Positions 53,206 to 61,972 of a stretch of 64,000 nt of DNA are shown piece by piece. Source of the stretch: Flavobacterium sp. KJJ. Lineage in GTDB: Bacteria > Bacteroidota > Bacteroidia > Flavobacteriales > Flavobacteriaceae. The stretch's first letter is position 1. Every line of letters starts with the position of its first letter. The stretch is taken from the NCBI RefSeq assembly GCF_000708595.2, contig NZ_JARP01000001.1:868001-932000 (forward strand), written 5' to 3'. Both the position numbers and the translations under genes were made by a program. A model generated the notes under the pieces. The model made no database searches and was not told the DNA's origin. It saw nothing but the letters and a program-made list of their open reading frames with translations.

Positions 53206-53398
53206 AATTTTCTGATTTAGTTTGGTTAGTGTAATTAAGTCATAAAATGATTTAAAATGTTGGGGGAGTTAAAAATAGTTAATTTTTTGATATATAGTTG
53301 TTTATAAGTTTTTTTTTAAGGTCCAAAGATTCAGAGGCGCCAATTTCCAGAGGTAATCATAGGCTTAGTAACAAATGCAAAACCTTGTACCTCAACCT
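53206..53398. other. Intergenic region with ACCTTTGAA-like repeats
   Basis: Holds short repeated motifs (CAGAGG, CCTTGTACCTC, CCTTTGAA) of the low-complexity kind seen elsewhere in the window. No ORF. Confidence 0.45.
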
Positions 53399-53430
53399 TT
53401 GAAACTAAAAAAATAAACTTTGTATCTTTG
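53399..53430 (+). promoter_or_regulatory. Promoter of the AraC gene
   Basis: TTG (53399-53401), 21 bases, TATCTTTG (53423-53430), 32 bases before the start codon. Confidence 0.6.
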
Positions 53431-53462
53431 AACCAATCAGCCTCTGAACCTAGAGAAAAAAA

Positions 53463-54275
53463 ATGAAACATTTAAAGAAAGGCGAGTTTTATGGTCAAAC
53501 GAACAAAACGATTTGTTTTGATGGAATTACTTTGACCGATACCGTCTACACACATCCAAAAGTAGATTGGCATTATCATGAACATGCTTATTTTACTTTT
53601 ATTCTTCAGGGAAATGTAATTGAAGGAAATAAAAAGGAAATCTACAATTGCAGTCCCGGTAGTTTATTGTTTCATAATTGGCAAGAAGCGCATTATAATA
53701 TCAAACCGGAAGGTTTTACGAGAGGTTTTCATCTCGAAATAGAGAAACAATGGTTTGATGATTTTGCCTTAAGTATTGAAGGTCTGCAAGGAAGTACAAA
53801 AATTCTAGATCCTTCGATTAAATTATTGATGTATAAAATTTTTAGGGCTTCTAAACTAGATAATAATCAATCTGATCTTTGTACACAGACTATTTTACTT
53901 GAACTGCTTTATAAACTGCAAAACAATACTGATGATGTTTTGTTTAAAAATCCTAAATGGGTTGTAATAATTGATGAAATTCTCCATGAACAATTTGCCG
54001 AAAATCTTACGCTTGATTATTTATCTAAAATAGCAGATATTCATCCTGTTCATCTTTCTAGAGATTTTTCAAAATATTTTGATTGTAATTTAGGCGAATA
54101 TATCCGGAAATTAAAAGTAGAAAAAGCACTTTCGCTGATGGCGCTTCAAAAGCAATCTTTTACAGAGATTGCCTATCAATGCGGGTTTTCAGATCAAAGC
54201 CATTTTAATCGATGTTTTAAGGAAATGAATGGTATAAATCCGTCTGAGCATGCTAAAATCCTTTTCCAGAAATAA
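53463..54275 (+). CDS. AraC-family regulator with N-terminal cupin-like domain
   Basis: 270 residues. Cupin-like sensor at the start (HYHEHAYFTFILQGN), C-terminal double HTH with LTLDYLSKIADIHPVHLSRDFSKYFDCNLGEYIRKLKVEKALSLM and YQCGFSDQSHFNRCFKEMNGINPSEH. Adjacent to a secreted serine hydrolase gene with its own -7 box; they may be functionally linked. Confidence 0.92.
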   Translation: MKHLKKGEFYGQTNKTICFDGITLTDTVYTHPKVDWHYHEHAYFTFILQGNVIEGNKKEIYNCSPGSLLFHNWQEAHYNIKPEGFTRGFHLEIEKQWFDDFALSIEGLQGSTKILDPSIKLLMYKIFRASKLDNNQSDLCTQTILLELLYKLQNNTDDVLFKNPKWVVIIDEILHEQFAENLTLDYLSKIADIHPVHLSRDFSKYFDCNLGEYIRKLKVEKALSLMALQKQSFTEIAYQCGFSDQSHFNRCFKEMNGINPSEHAKILFQK

Positions 54276-54318
54276 ATTCGATGTTAATTTGGTACAATTT
54301 TATAAAATAGCAATAGTG

Positions 54319-54326
54319 TAGTTTTG
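54319..54326 (+). promoter_or_regulatory. -7 box of the serine hydrolase gene
   Basis: TAGTTTTG, 28 bases before ATG 54354. It overlaps a TTG (54324) that could begin a longer frame, which argues for the later start. Confidence 0.55.
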
Positions 54327-54353
54327 ACTTTTAATCTCCATGAAAATCAAATT

Positions 54354-56018
54354 ATGAAACAAATCTTATTGTTGTTGACGGTACTTTTTATGAGCGGTAT
54401 TTTGAGCGCTCAAAATAATGATCTGTATAAAACAGATACTATTAAAAGCAATCTCCAAAATGCAAACAAAGGAAAAATAACTTTTATGGATAGAAATATC
54501 CCGCTACAGCAATATAAGGAGTCAGATTTTCTAAAATCGTATGAGCTTAAATATAAGTCAGATCTTAATATTAGGGTTTTTATGGAGAATTCTGTTATTA
54601 ATTATTTACATCATTTGGCTCCAGATTTACCAGCAGAAAAGCTTTTAGAATCAGGAAATCTTCAGTTTTCTTTTTATATAGACAATCAGTTTATTTATAA
54701 AGAAAATATCCATCATGGATGTAATTTTGGATCTGGTGGCAATAAAAATACTTCTATTACTTTTCGGGTTCCGCTGACCAGTTCAAAAGGCGAGGACTGG
54801 TGGGCAATGTACATGTGGGACCTATTTATAAATAATGGAGGAGAAAAAGCTTTGACAGAAGGCAAACATCTGCTAAAAATTGAAATCCGGCCTTATGTTA
54901 AATTAGACGAAAAAAGTACAGTAAAAACGGGAAATATAATTGCTGAAGGTCAGGTAGAACTGATTATAAAAACGCCTAAAGTAACAGCAAAGCAAATTGA
55001 AATTCAATCGATAAAACCTAACAGTGGCTGGCAAATTTCAACTTTGTCATTTGATAAAAACAAAATCGAACAGCTTAATACTGCCATTGCCAATTACACT
55101 TTAAAAGAAATTACGAGTGTAGTGGTAATTCGAGAAGGTAAATTAATGCTTGAAGAATATTTTAATGATGCGGATAGAAATACTTTGCACGATACCAGAT
55201 CTGCCGGAAAATCATTTACCTCAACGCTCATGGGAATTGCAATTCAAGACGGATATATTAAAAGCGAAAACGAAAAATTAAGCAATTTTTATGATCTAAA
55301 ACAATTTGCTAATTATGAAGTTAAAAAAGATAATATCAAAATAAAAGACCTATTAACGATGAGTTCAGCCTTTGACGGATCTGACAGCAATGGTGATTCG
55401 CCTGGAAATGAAGAAAACATGTATCCAACTGATAATTGGGTAAAATTTGCTTTAGATCTGCCAATGGATAAAAACAAAACCAATGGTGGCAAATGGGATT
55501 ATTTTACAGCGGGAGTAGTCATTTTAGGAGATATTTTAAATAAATCAGTTCCTGAAGGATTAGAAAAGTATGCAGCAGAAAAGCTTTTTAAGTCATTAAA
55601 CATTACACAATATCAATGGCAATATACACCTCAAAAAGTGGTTAACACAGCTGGGAGTTTGCAAATGACATCTTTAGAATATGCTAAATATGCGCAATTA
55701 TATAAAAACAACGGAATATGGAATAACAAGCAAGTTATTCCCTCTGATTGGGTTAGCAAGACTTTGTCGCATCAAATTCAGATTCCAGAAAGAGAGAATC
55801 AATTTTATGGTTATTTGTTTTGGAATAAAACAGTTGAATATAAAGGAAAAAGTTACGAAACGTATTATTGTGCAGGAAATGGAGGAAATGAATTTATAAT
55901 TTTCAAAGAATTGCCAATTGTAATCATTATCACATCAAAAGCTTATAATAAACGATACGCACATACTCAAGCTGATACAATTGTAAAGGATTATATTTTG
56001 CCATCAATATTAAATTAA
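54354..56018 (+). CDS. Secreted serine hydrolase (beta-lactamase family, class C type)
   Basis: 554 residues from ATG 54354 (MKQILLLLTVLFMSGILSAQ is a signal peptide). About residues 20-215 form an unassigned beta-rich domain; the rest is a beta-lactamase/S12-type serine hydrolase with SxxK in TRSAGKSFTSTLMG (Ser about residue 283), and YFTAG in place of the usual YxN Tyr region. Acts in the periplasm or outside; not an evident drug resistance enzyme. Follows the AraC gene. Confidence 0.88.
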   Translation: MKQILLLLTVLFMSGILSAQNNDLYKTDTIKSNLQNANKGKITFMDRNIPLQQYKESDFLKSYELKYKSDLNIRVFMENSVINYLHHLAPDLPAEKLLESGNLQFSFYIDNQFIYKENIHHGCNFGSGGNKNTSITFRVPLTSSKGEDWWAMYMWDLFINNGGEKALTEGKHLLKIEIRPYVKLDEKSTVKTGNIIAEGQVELIIKTPKVTAKQIEIQSIKPNSGWQISTLSFDKNKIEQLNTAIANYTLKEITSVVVIREGKLMLEEYFNDADRNTLHDTRSAGKSFTSTLMGIAIQDGYIKSENEKLSNFYDLKQFANYEVKKDNIKIKDLLTMSSAFDGSDSNGDSPGNEENMYPTDNWVKFALDLPMDKNKTNGGKWDYFTAGVVILGDILNKSVPEGLEKYAAEKLFKSLNITQYQWQYTPQKVVNTAGSLQMTSLEYAKYAQLYKNNGIWNNKQVIPSDWVSKTLSHQIQIPERENQFYGYLFWNKTVEYKGKSYETYYCAGNGGNEFIIFKELPIVIIITSKAYNKRYAHTQADTIVKDYILPSILN

Positions 56019-56036
56019 TCGAGTTTTGAATACTAA

Positions 56037-56072
56037 AAAAAAATCCCATTTCAATTCGAAATGGGATTTTTA
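56037..56072. terminator. Bidirectional terminator
   Basis: Stem AAATCCCATTTC / GAAATGGGATTT with A/T tails on both sides. Confidence 0.75.
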
Positions 56073-56080
56073 CGTTTAGT

Positions 56081-56674
56081 TTAATTTTCTTTGTAGAGCA
56101 CTATTGTAGCTTTATAACCTGTTCCAACATTCCATTGGCTGGACTCAATTACAGTTCCTTTATCATCAAAAACCTGAAATTCTGCGGTATTAGGCGATGC
56201 AGAACCTTCGTTTAAAGCTTCAAAATCAATTTTATTGATTCCTTTCACTAAATTTATTTTGAATCCTTTATACTCTCCATCTAAAAGCACTTCTGGTTCA
56301 ATAACCTTATCATTCAAATAAACTTTGATTTTGTCTCCATCTACAAAAGCCGCATCACGATAGCGAACGGTAGAGACAATTGTATTGGTTACAAAACTTC
56401 CTAAAAATTCATTTCTTCTATAAAAAATGCCTTCAACGTTAGCTTCTTTTTTATATAGAATGTTATTTTTATAAAGTTCATCCGGATTAATTTTAAAAAC
56501 AATTGGCTCTTTTGGAAGCGGTGGAGGATCATTTGGTGAAACTTCCGTTGGTGGTGGCACTTCTTTGTTTTCTGAATTTTTTTGTTGAATGGATTGCTGT
56601 TTTCTTTTCAGCTCATCTTGTGAATAGGCGTGTAAAGAAGCACCAATTATAATAAAAAACAATATTTTTTTCAT
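56081..56674 (-). CDS. Secreted protein with Pro-rich stretch, unknown function
   Basis: 197 residues from the ATG complemented at 56672-56674. Signal peptide to about residue 18 (HAYSQ), a low-complexity Pro/Gln/Ser-rich stretch (VPPPTEVSPNDPPPLPKEP), then a beta-rich domain. No known family was recognised. Probably in the periplasm. Confidence 0.72.
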   Translation of the reverse strand: MKKILFFIIIGASLHAYSQDELKRKQQSIQQKNSENKEVPPPTEVSPNDPPPLPKEPIVFKINPDELYKNNILYKKEANVEGIFYRRNEFLGSFVTNTIVSTVRYRDAAFVDGDKIKVYLNDKVIEPEVLLDGEYKGFKINLVKGINKIDFEALNEGSASPNTAEFQVFDDKGTVIESSQWNVGTGYKATIVLYKEN

Positions 56675-56771
56675 ATTCTTAAATCTTGATAAATAAAAAT
56701 TAACCGTTAAAAATAAATACAATAACGCTTATTTATAAAACATTTAATTATTGGATTTATTGCCTTTTTAA

Positions 56772-56808
56772 AAATAAAATCCCTCAATATAGAGGGATTT
56801 TATTTTCT
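56772..56808 (-). terminator. Terminator after the META-domain gene
   Basis: Stem AAAATCCCTC / GAGGGATTTT with T tail on the minus strand, about 30 bases past the stop. Confidence 0.7.
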
Positions 56809-56837
56809 GATAAAGAAGTTCTTAACTGTATTTCAGT

Positions 56838-57272
56838 TTATTTCGTTACTTTTTTAAATCGCATCATTGGAATGTTATTCATCAATAAATTAAGCTTGCC
56901 ATCTTTATCAATAGCATAACTGTCGATTTTCTTGATCATTTGCAAAAAAGTCTGCTCGCCGCCGCCTTCACAAAACATCATAGTAGCTGGGCCTTGTTCT
57001 CCAAATGTTAATGAATTTCCTTTTAGAGTAAATGGAGCACTATATCCGTTGCATCCAGCATTGCCGAATACTTGGCTTTTACTTTTATCAAATTTTATAA
57101 AAGGTTTTTTGTCTGGATATAAACCTTCAAAAGCAATACGTGGTCCGGAGATATATTCTAACTCCCAAGATGTATTGTATAAATCATCAGATTTGCTGGT
57201 GTCCTTCATTGTTGTGCAAGAATTAAAAAATAGTGCTAAAACAGAAATGAATAGTATTACATAATTTTTCAT
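56838..57272 (-). CDS. META-domain lipoprotein
   Basis: 144 residues from the ATG complemented at 57270-57272. Lipobox with Cys19 (LFFNSC), then a META/HslJ-type fold: YNTSWELEYISGPRI, FGNAGCNGYSAPFTL, ATMMFCEGGGEQTFLQMI. META proteins are small lipoproteins found in heat-shock or envelope contexts. Confidence 0.85.
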   Translation of the reverse strand: MKNYVILFISVLALFFNSCTTMKDTSKSDDLYNTSWELEYISGPRIAFEGLYPDKKPFIKFDKSKSQVFGNAGCNGYSAPFTLKGNSLTFGEQGPATMMFCEGGGEQTFLQMIKKIDSYAIDKDGKLNLLMNNIPMMRFKKVTK

Positions 57273-57342
57273 AGAAAATGATTTTAGGATTAAAAAATTC
57301 TTGATCAAGTGAGTCAAGAATAGTGTTCTTGTTATTAAAAAA

Positions 57343-58809
57343 TTATTTGCTTTTCTTCAAAGCATCCAGCAATTCTACCATATCAACAATGGCATAAGTT
57401 GATGAATAATCAGATACGGCATAAGGTAAAATTAGACTGTTGTTATGAATAATTGCACCGCAAGAGTACACAACATTTGGAACATAACCTTCACGTTCGT
57501 CTTCAAGAGGCGAAAGCAGGGGTTCACTAAGCCTTCCAATTTCTTTAGACGGATCATCAAGATCAAATAAAGAAGCTCCTATACAATAACGTCTCATTGT
57601 TCCCACACCGTGAGTAATAACGAGCCAGCCTTCTGTTGTCCAAAGAGGTGATCCGCAGTTTCCTATTTGCGTAAACTCCCAAGTATATCGAGGCTCTTGA
57701 AGCAGAACAGGGTTATTCCATTGTGTAACTCGGTCAGAATACATAATGTAGTTGTTTACACCATCGATTCTGGCAAGCATGGCATATTTACCTTTTATTT
57801 TTCTTGGAAATAAAGCTAAGTTTTTATTTTGAGCGCCAATTCCGTGCAAAGGCATTACTCTAAAGGTGTAAAAATCTTCAGTAGAAATAAGTTTTGGCAA
57901 AATTGTGTGGCCATTGTAAGCAGTGTAAGTTGCCATAACACGAACAGAATTATCGTCATCAACAAAACGAACAAAACGTGCATCTTCAATACCTCGGCTT
58001 TCAGAATCAGAAATAGGGAATATAACACGCTCCGTAATATCAGAATCGTGTTTAAATTCTAAATCATAAAAAGACTTTGCCAACCAAATAATTTCTTCTA
58101 GAGCAACTCTTCTTTCTTCGCGAATAGACGGGTCTGTTAAAGCTGTATTAACCATGCTTTTTAAAACGGCATATTCAAATTCATCTGGCAGATCCTGCAT
58201 AATTTGCGTAATGTATTTATCCTGCGTATGCATTTCAGATAATTTCATTAAAAAGCGTTCTTTATTAAAAAAGGATTTATGCATAATCTCGGCTTTATCG
58301 ATATTATGCCCAATTTTCATTACCTGAAGATTATTATTTCTATCGAGAATACCTCTTCTAAAAACAATAGATGAAATATGGCCTTCGCCTGTTGCGCGGA
58401 AAGAAATGATAACGCGTTTTTCGCCCTCTTCTAAACCTGATTGATCAAAATCTTCTACTATTGAAGGGTTAAATATAGCGGCAGATTCTATTGCATATTC
58501 CATTGTGCAATAAGAGCCAATAAGCATTTTTCTATCAAGAGAAATGGCCTCATAATCAATTTGCATAGATTCAATAACAGGTCTTATTTTTTCGCAATGT
58601 CTAAAAAATATAGCTGAAATATTTCGATGGCGCCTTGCAAACTCACGAAGTGTCTGTTCTAAGGTTTCTAATACTTGTTTTTCATTCAGCATCATTATAC
58701 GCACGACCATTTGTTTGGTCCGTTCATCACCATTCATAAAATATCGGGCAACAACTCTTTTAGAATCGGGGGTAAATAGTATGTTTTTTCGGATGACTGA
58801 TACTCGCAT
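57343..58809 (-). CDS. Glycoside hydrolase family 130 protein
   Basis: 488 residues, five-bladed beta-propeller GH130 pattern; GIEDARFVRFVDDDNSVRVMATYTAYNG (the acidic catalytic region), WNNPVLLQEP and GNCGSPLWTTEGWLVITHGVG with the GxPPxx-like loop. Extra N-terminal helical segment (about residues 1-130). GH130 enzymes phosphorolyse or hydrolyse beta-mannosides. No other carbohydrate gene is adjacent, so the substrate is unknown. Confidence 0.9.
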   Translation of the reverse strand: MRVSVIRKNILFTPDSKRVVARYFMNGDERTKQMVVRIMMLNEKQVLETLEQTLREFARRHRNISAIFFRHCEKIRPVIESMQIDYEAISLDRKMLIGSYCTMEYAIESAAIFNPSIVEDFDQSGLEEGEKRVIISFRATGEGHISSIVFRRGILDRNNNLQVMKIGHNIDKAEIMHKSFFNKERFLMKLSEMHTQDKYITQIMQDLPDEFEYAVLKSMVNTALTDPSIREERRVALEEIIWLAKSFYDLEFKHDSDITERVIFPISDSESRGIEDARFVRFVDDDNSVRVMATYTAYNGHTILPKLISTEDFYTFRVMPLHGIGAQNKNLALFPRKIKGKYAMLARIDGVNNYIMYSDRVTQWNNPVLLQEPRYTWEFTQIGNCGSPLWTTEGWLVITHGVGTMRRYCIGASLFDLDDPSKEIGRLSEPLLSPLEDEREGYVPNVVYSCGAIIHNNSLILPYAVSDYSSTYAIVDMVELLDALKKSK

Positions 58810-59056
58810 AATAAGTTCTGTTTTTTTTGTGTTATAAAATTACTTCAGTTCAATTTCATTCATAATTCGATTCGAAAAATGAAAAAAAAGAACCTGTTTT
58901 TAATAGGCATTACTATTAAGTAGTAGCGCTAATTCTATACAAGTTAGTAATTTTGTTAACAAAAAGAAACTTTATTTTTAAAACTTTTGCAGTTGTTTTG
59001 TTTCTAAATGACGCTGGATGTTATCTGAAGCAATTGATTTCCTTTAATAAATCATT

Positions 59057-60562
59057 TTAAATTGTTTCTGCATTTTGTTTTAAAGGCAGAATTACTGTAA
59101 ATTCAGCTCCATTGTCTTTTTCACCAGCAGCAGTAATCGATCCTTTATGCCTTTTGGCTATTTTCCTGCATAAGGAAAGACCCAGCCCATTTCCTTCATA
59201 TTCACTTTTAGAGTGAAGTCTTTCAAAAGCGGTAAAAATTCTTTCCACAAAAGCGGCATCTAAGCCAATACCATTGTCCTTTACTATAATTTTCACACAT
59301 TTTATATCGTCTACATGTATAGTAGAACTGCTGATAACCACTCTTGGAGGCAGATCTGCTTTTGCGAATTTTAAAGCATTCTGAAGCAAGTTGTAAAAAA
59401 GCTGGTGTATAAGAATTGGTGCGCCTTCTATTTCAGGAAGTTCACTATTAACTAGTATAGCTCCTTTTTCTTTTATAATAAGCTCGAGATCTGTTTTTAT
59501 ATTTTCAACAATTTCATTGAGATCTATAATTTCAACGGGCTGTTGGGTTTTGTCTACGGTAGAATAGGTTAGAATACCTTCAATAATATCATTCATTCTT
59601 TGAGCAGACAGGTCTATTTTATTGAGATATTTTTTAGAATTTTCATCAAAATTTCCCTTTTCTTCATTTGTTAAAAGAGTATTGAAGATTTTTATTTTCC
59701 GGAGCGGTTCTCTAAGATCATGACTCACTACGTTAGCGAAATGCAATAGATCTTCATTTGATCTCCGCAGTTCTATAGTGCTTTCAGAAACTTGTTTTTT
59801 CAACTCTTCTTCAAATTCTCTCTGATCGTTTATATCCTGAATAATTCCGATAATGGTTAATGGTGTGCCATCTTCATCTTTAATTAATTTTCCATTAATA
59901 CGAACCCATTTAATCGAATTATCCTCATTTATAATTCGAGCTTCGTAACACATTTTTCCAGTAGTCACTGCTTCATGATGTGCTTTTTCACGAATTAGCT
60001 GATCATCAGGATGAAGTTTAAATACCAGGTTGTCATGAGTAATTTTGTCAATAGACCAAATTGTATTGAAGTTTCCAGAAGTTTTTATTTTTTTGGTAGC
60101 CAAATCTATTTCATAAGTTCCCATACCAGAGGATTCAATAGCTATATTCAGCCTTTCGTTTGCGTTTTGAATTTGTTGTTTTGCTAGATGTAAATTCGTT
60201 ACATCAGCACCAGTATTCATGACGCCATAGATAGCTCCTTCTGCATCTTTAAGGGGTATAAGGCTGTAGTTGAAGTAATGTGTTTTCAACTTGCCATTGA
60301 TAAGTAAATCTACTTTTGCATCTTTTGCATGAAAAGGAATTCCTGTTTTTAAAACAGTAATTGCCTGCTGAAAAAAATCTTCTTTTTTGATTTCAGGAAG
60401 CACATCAAGATAATTTTTTCCAATTATCTGATCGCCTTTTCCCCAAGTCTCAATCATGGCCGTATTGGCGAGTTCTATTTTGAGATTATCCCCAGTATAA
60501 ACTGCAATAGGCGAAGGAGTATTGTTCACTATATCTTTAAAGAAGCTAATATTTTGGCACAT
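59057..60562 (-). CDS. PAS-domain sensor histidine kinase
   Basis: 501 residues, cytoplasmic. Two PAS/PAC units (about residues 10-125 and 135-250), coiled coil, HisKA with phosphoacceptor His in NVVSHDLREPLRK, HATPase with NLLQNALKFA, KDNGIGLD and EGNGLGLSLCRK. No response regulator is adjacent. Same type of kinase as the one in the kai operon. Confidence 0.92.
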   Translation of the reverse strand: MCQNISFFKDIVNNTPSPIAVYTGDNLKIELANTAMIETWGKGDQIIGKNYLDVLPEIKKEDFFQQAITVLKTGIPFHAKDAKVDLLINGKLKTHYFNYSLIPLKDAEGAIYGVMNTGADVTNLHLAKQQIQNANERLNIAIESSGMGTYEIDLATKKIKTSGNFNTIWSIDKITHDNLVFKLHPDDQLIREKAHHEAVTTGKMCYEARIINEDNSIKWVRINGKLIKDEDGTPLTIIGIIQDINDQREFEEELKKQVSESTIELRRSNEDLLHFANVVSHDLREPLRKIKIFNTLLTNEEKGNFDENSKKYLNKIDLSAQRMNDIIEGILTYSTVDKTQQPVEIIDLNEIVENIKTDLELIIKEKGAILVNSELPEIEGAPILIHQLFYNLLQNALKFAKADLPPRVVISSSTIHVDDIKCVKIIVKDNGIGLDAAFVERIFTAFERLHSKSEYEGNGLGLSLCRKIAKRHKGSITAAGEKDNGAEFTVILPLKQNAETI

Positions 60563-60964
60563 AGCGAATTGAATTAATTATAGTTGCGAAGCTATCTATT
60601 TTTAATATGAGATCGTTATACTACTTTAAGTTAGTGTTTCACAATTACGATGTGAAATCCAGTTCTAAATGACTTGATGACCATAGCTAAATTAATTATA
60701 TAAATTTTATTCTGTTTATTATTTTGAAAATTTAGTTAAACAATTACTGATTTTTAACATCTTGATATAATTTATAAAAAAAGTATACTGTAGTGTATTA
60801 AATTTAATAAAGGTTATCTCATATTTGCTTTGACTTTTTAAGCTGACCAAATAATGATTCTATTTTATAATCTGTCTCCTTTTTTTTCTTTAAACTATTA
60901 TTTCACACGTATGTTTTATAAAATATTACGATAATTATATAAGAAAAAAGTTTACTTATGATTC
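60563..60964. other. Gene-free AT-rich region upstream of the sensor kinase
   Basis: About 400 bases, no credible ORF, no clear hairpin or repeat. The next feature is the micro-ORF with its own -7 box TAAATTTG at 60965-60972. Confidence 0.5.
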
Positions 60965-61000
60965 TAAATTTGCAAAAAAATAAAGAGAAAAAGACATAAT

Positions 61001-61060
61001 ATGAAAACACTAACAATAATTGCATTTGTCCTTATACTAAGTGGACTTTTATTTTTGTAA
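61001..61060 (+). CDS. 19-residue hydrophobic micro-ORF
   Basis: ATG 61001 to TAA 61058-61060, 19 hydrophobic residues like a single membrane helix or a signal peptide. Preceded by TAAATTTG at 60965-60972. Directly after it another frame carries F-C-K-N-D-N, so the ORF could be the signal part of a frameshifted lipoprotein. Low confidence that it is a real gene. Confidence 0.4.
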   Translation: MKTLTIIAFVLILSGLLFL

Positions 61061-61102
61061 AAATGATAATAAATACTGCTTGAAGGGAAAAATTTGGAAC
61101 AC

Positions 61103-61162
61103 AAAGAGCAGAGAAATTTGGATAAAAACAAAGAGCAGAGAAATTTGGATAAAAACAAAGAG
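61103..61162. repeat. 27-bp tandem repeat (two copies plus part)
   Basis: Units start at 61103 and 61130 and read AAAGAGCAGAGAAATTTGG followed by ATAAAAAC; a third partial begins at 61157. A 27-base period is a multiple of three. In the plus frame it gives the repeat KSREIWIKT. Confidence 0.7.
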
Positions 61163-61202
61163 AATAAGTAATTTTCAGTTTTATAACAGATCAGTAAAAT
61201 TC

Positions 61203-61236
61203 AAAGCCTATAATTGCTTTTATAGGCTTTTTGAAT
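61203..61236. terminator. Bidirectional hairpin terminator
   Basis: Perfect 10-bp stem AAAGCCTATA (61203-61212) / TATAGGCTTT (61221-61230). Confidence 0.7.
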
Positions 61237-61866
61237 TTATATTTTATTGGGTTTGCTTACATATTTATTTCCTTTAATAAAAAATCGCCAAGGCAAAAGA
61301 GCATCTTCTTGCGCATAAGCTACACCTACACGAGGTACTGCTGCAATTTCATTATCAGCATATCTTAAACCATGATCTTCAACCCAGATTTCATCACCAT
61401 TTAAATCTTTTCTATTAAAACTACGATCGATTCCTAAAGCTTTAGCTGCAGAACCTGGGCCAGATGAAATAGCGGCTTTATCGGCAGACATATTTCTTCT
61501 AAGTTCCATTATGTTTTTACCAATCAGAGGTTCAATTGCTCGTATTAAAACTGCATGTGGCTCGCCTTCGACGGAACTCACTATATTAAAAAGATGATGA
61601 ATGCCATAACATAAATACACATAAGAAATGCCTCCTTGGCTGTACAATGTTTCAGTTCTATCAGTTCGTCGTCCTCCGTAGGCATGAGAAGCTTTATCTT
61701 GAACTCCAAAATAGGCTTCGGTTTCAACAATAACGCCTGCAGTTATTTTTCCGTCAATTTGAGTAAAAAGTACTTTTCCTAAAAGATCTTTGGCTAGAAA
61801 AATCACATCACTATTTAGAAAATAGGAGAATTGTAATTTGCGCTGCTCTTTATTAGAGGGTTTCAT
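61237..61866 (-). CDS. DNA-3-methyladenine glycosylase, AAG/MPG family
   Basis: 209 residues. Family motifs GVIVETEAYFGVQDKASHAYGGRRTDR and GISYVYLCYGIHHLFNIVS; this enzyme removes 3-methyladenine and other alkylated bases from DNA in base excision repair. Full length for bacterial members. Monocistronic with terminators on both sides. Confidence 0.92.
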   Translation of the reverse strand: MKPSNKEQRKLQFSYFLNSDVIFLAKDLLGKVLFTQIDGKITAGVIVETEAYFGVQDKASHAYGGRRTDRTETLYSQGGISYVYLCYGIHHLFNIVSSVEGEPHAVLIRAIEPLIGKNIMELRRNMSADKAAISSGPGSAAKALGIDRSFNRKDLNGDEIWVEDHGLRYADNEIAAVPRVGVAYAQEDALLPWRFFIKGNKYVSKPNKI

Positions 61867-61928
61867 TGTCGAGTTTTCAATTTTAGTTTCTAAAATTAAT
61901 TAAATTTAAGATAAGAATTAAACAAAAC

Positions 61929-61964
61929 AAAAAATCCCATTTCGTTTAGAAATGGGATTTTTTT
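61929..61964. terminator. Terminator between the unassigned gene and the glycosylase gene
   Basis: Stem AAATCCCATTT / AAATGGGATTT and A/T tails. Almost identical to the hairpin at 56037-56072. Confidence 0.75.
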
Positions 61965-61972
61965 AGTATTAT

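Noticed and set aside
54324..54353. Longer serine hydrolase start at a TTG (54324)
   Set aside because: It overlaps the -7 box; ATG 54354 begins a proper signal peptide.
57343..58809. Polysaccharide utilisation locus around GH130
   Set aside because: No SusC/SusD pair, no other glycosidase and no sugar transporter nearby; the TonB receptor at 50704 is BtuB-like and 5 kb away.
61041..61277. 78-codon plus-strand ORF containing the 27-bp repeat
   Set aside because: It runs through the terminator hairpin at 61203-61236 and into the convergent glycosylase gene, and has no start context. The repeat part is reported separately.
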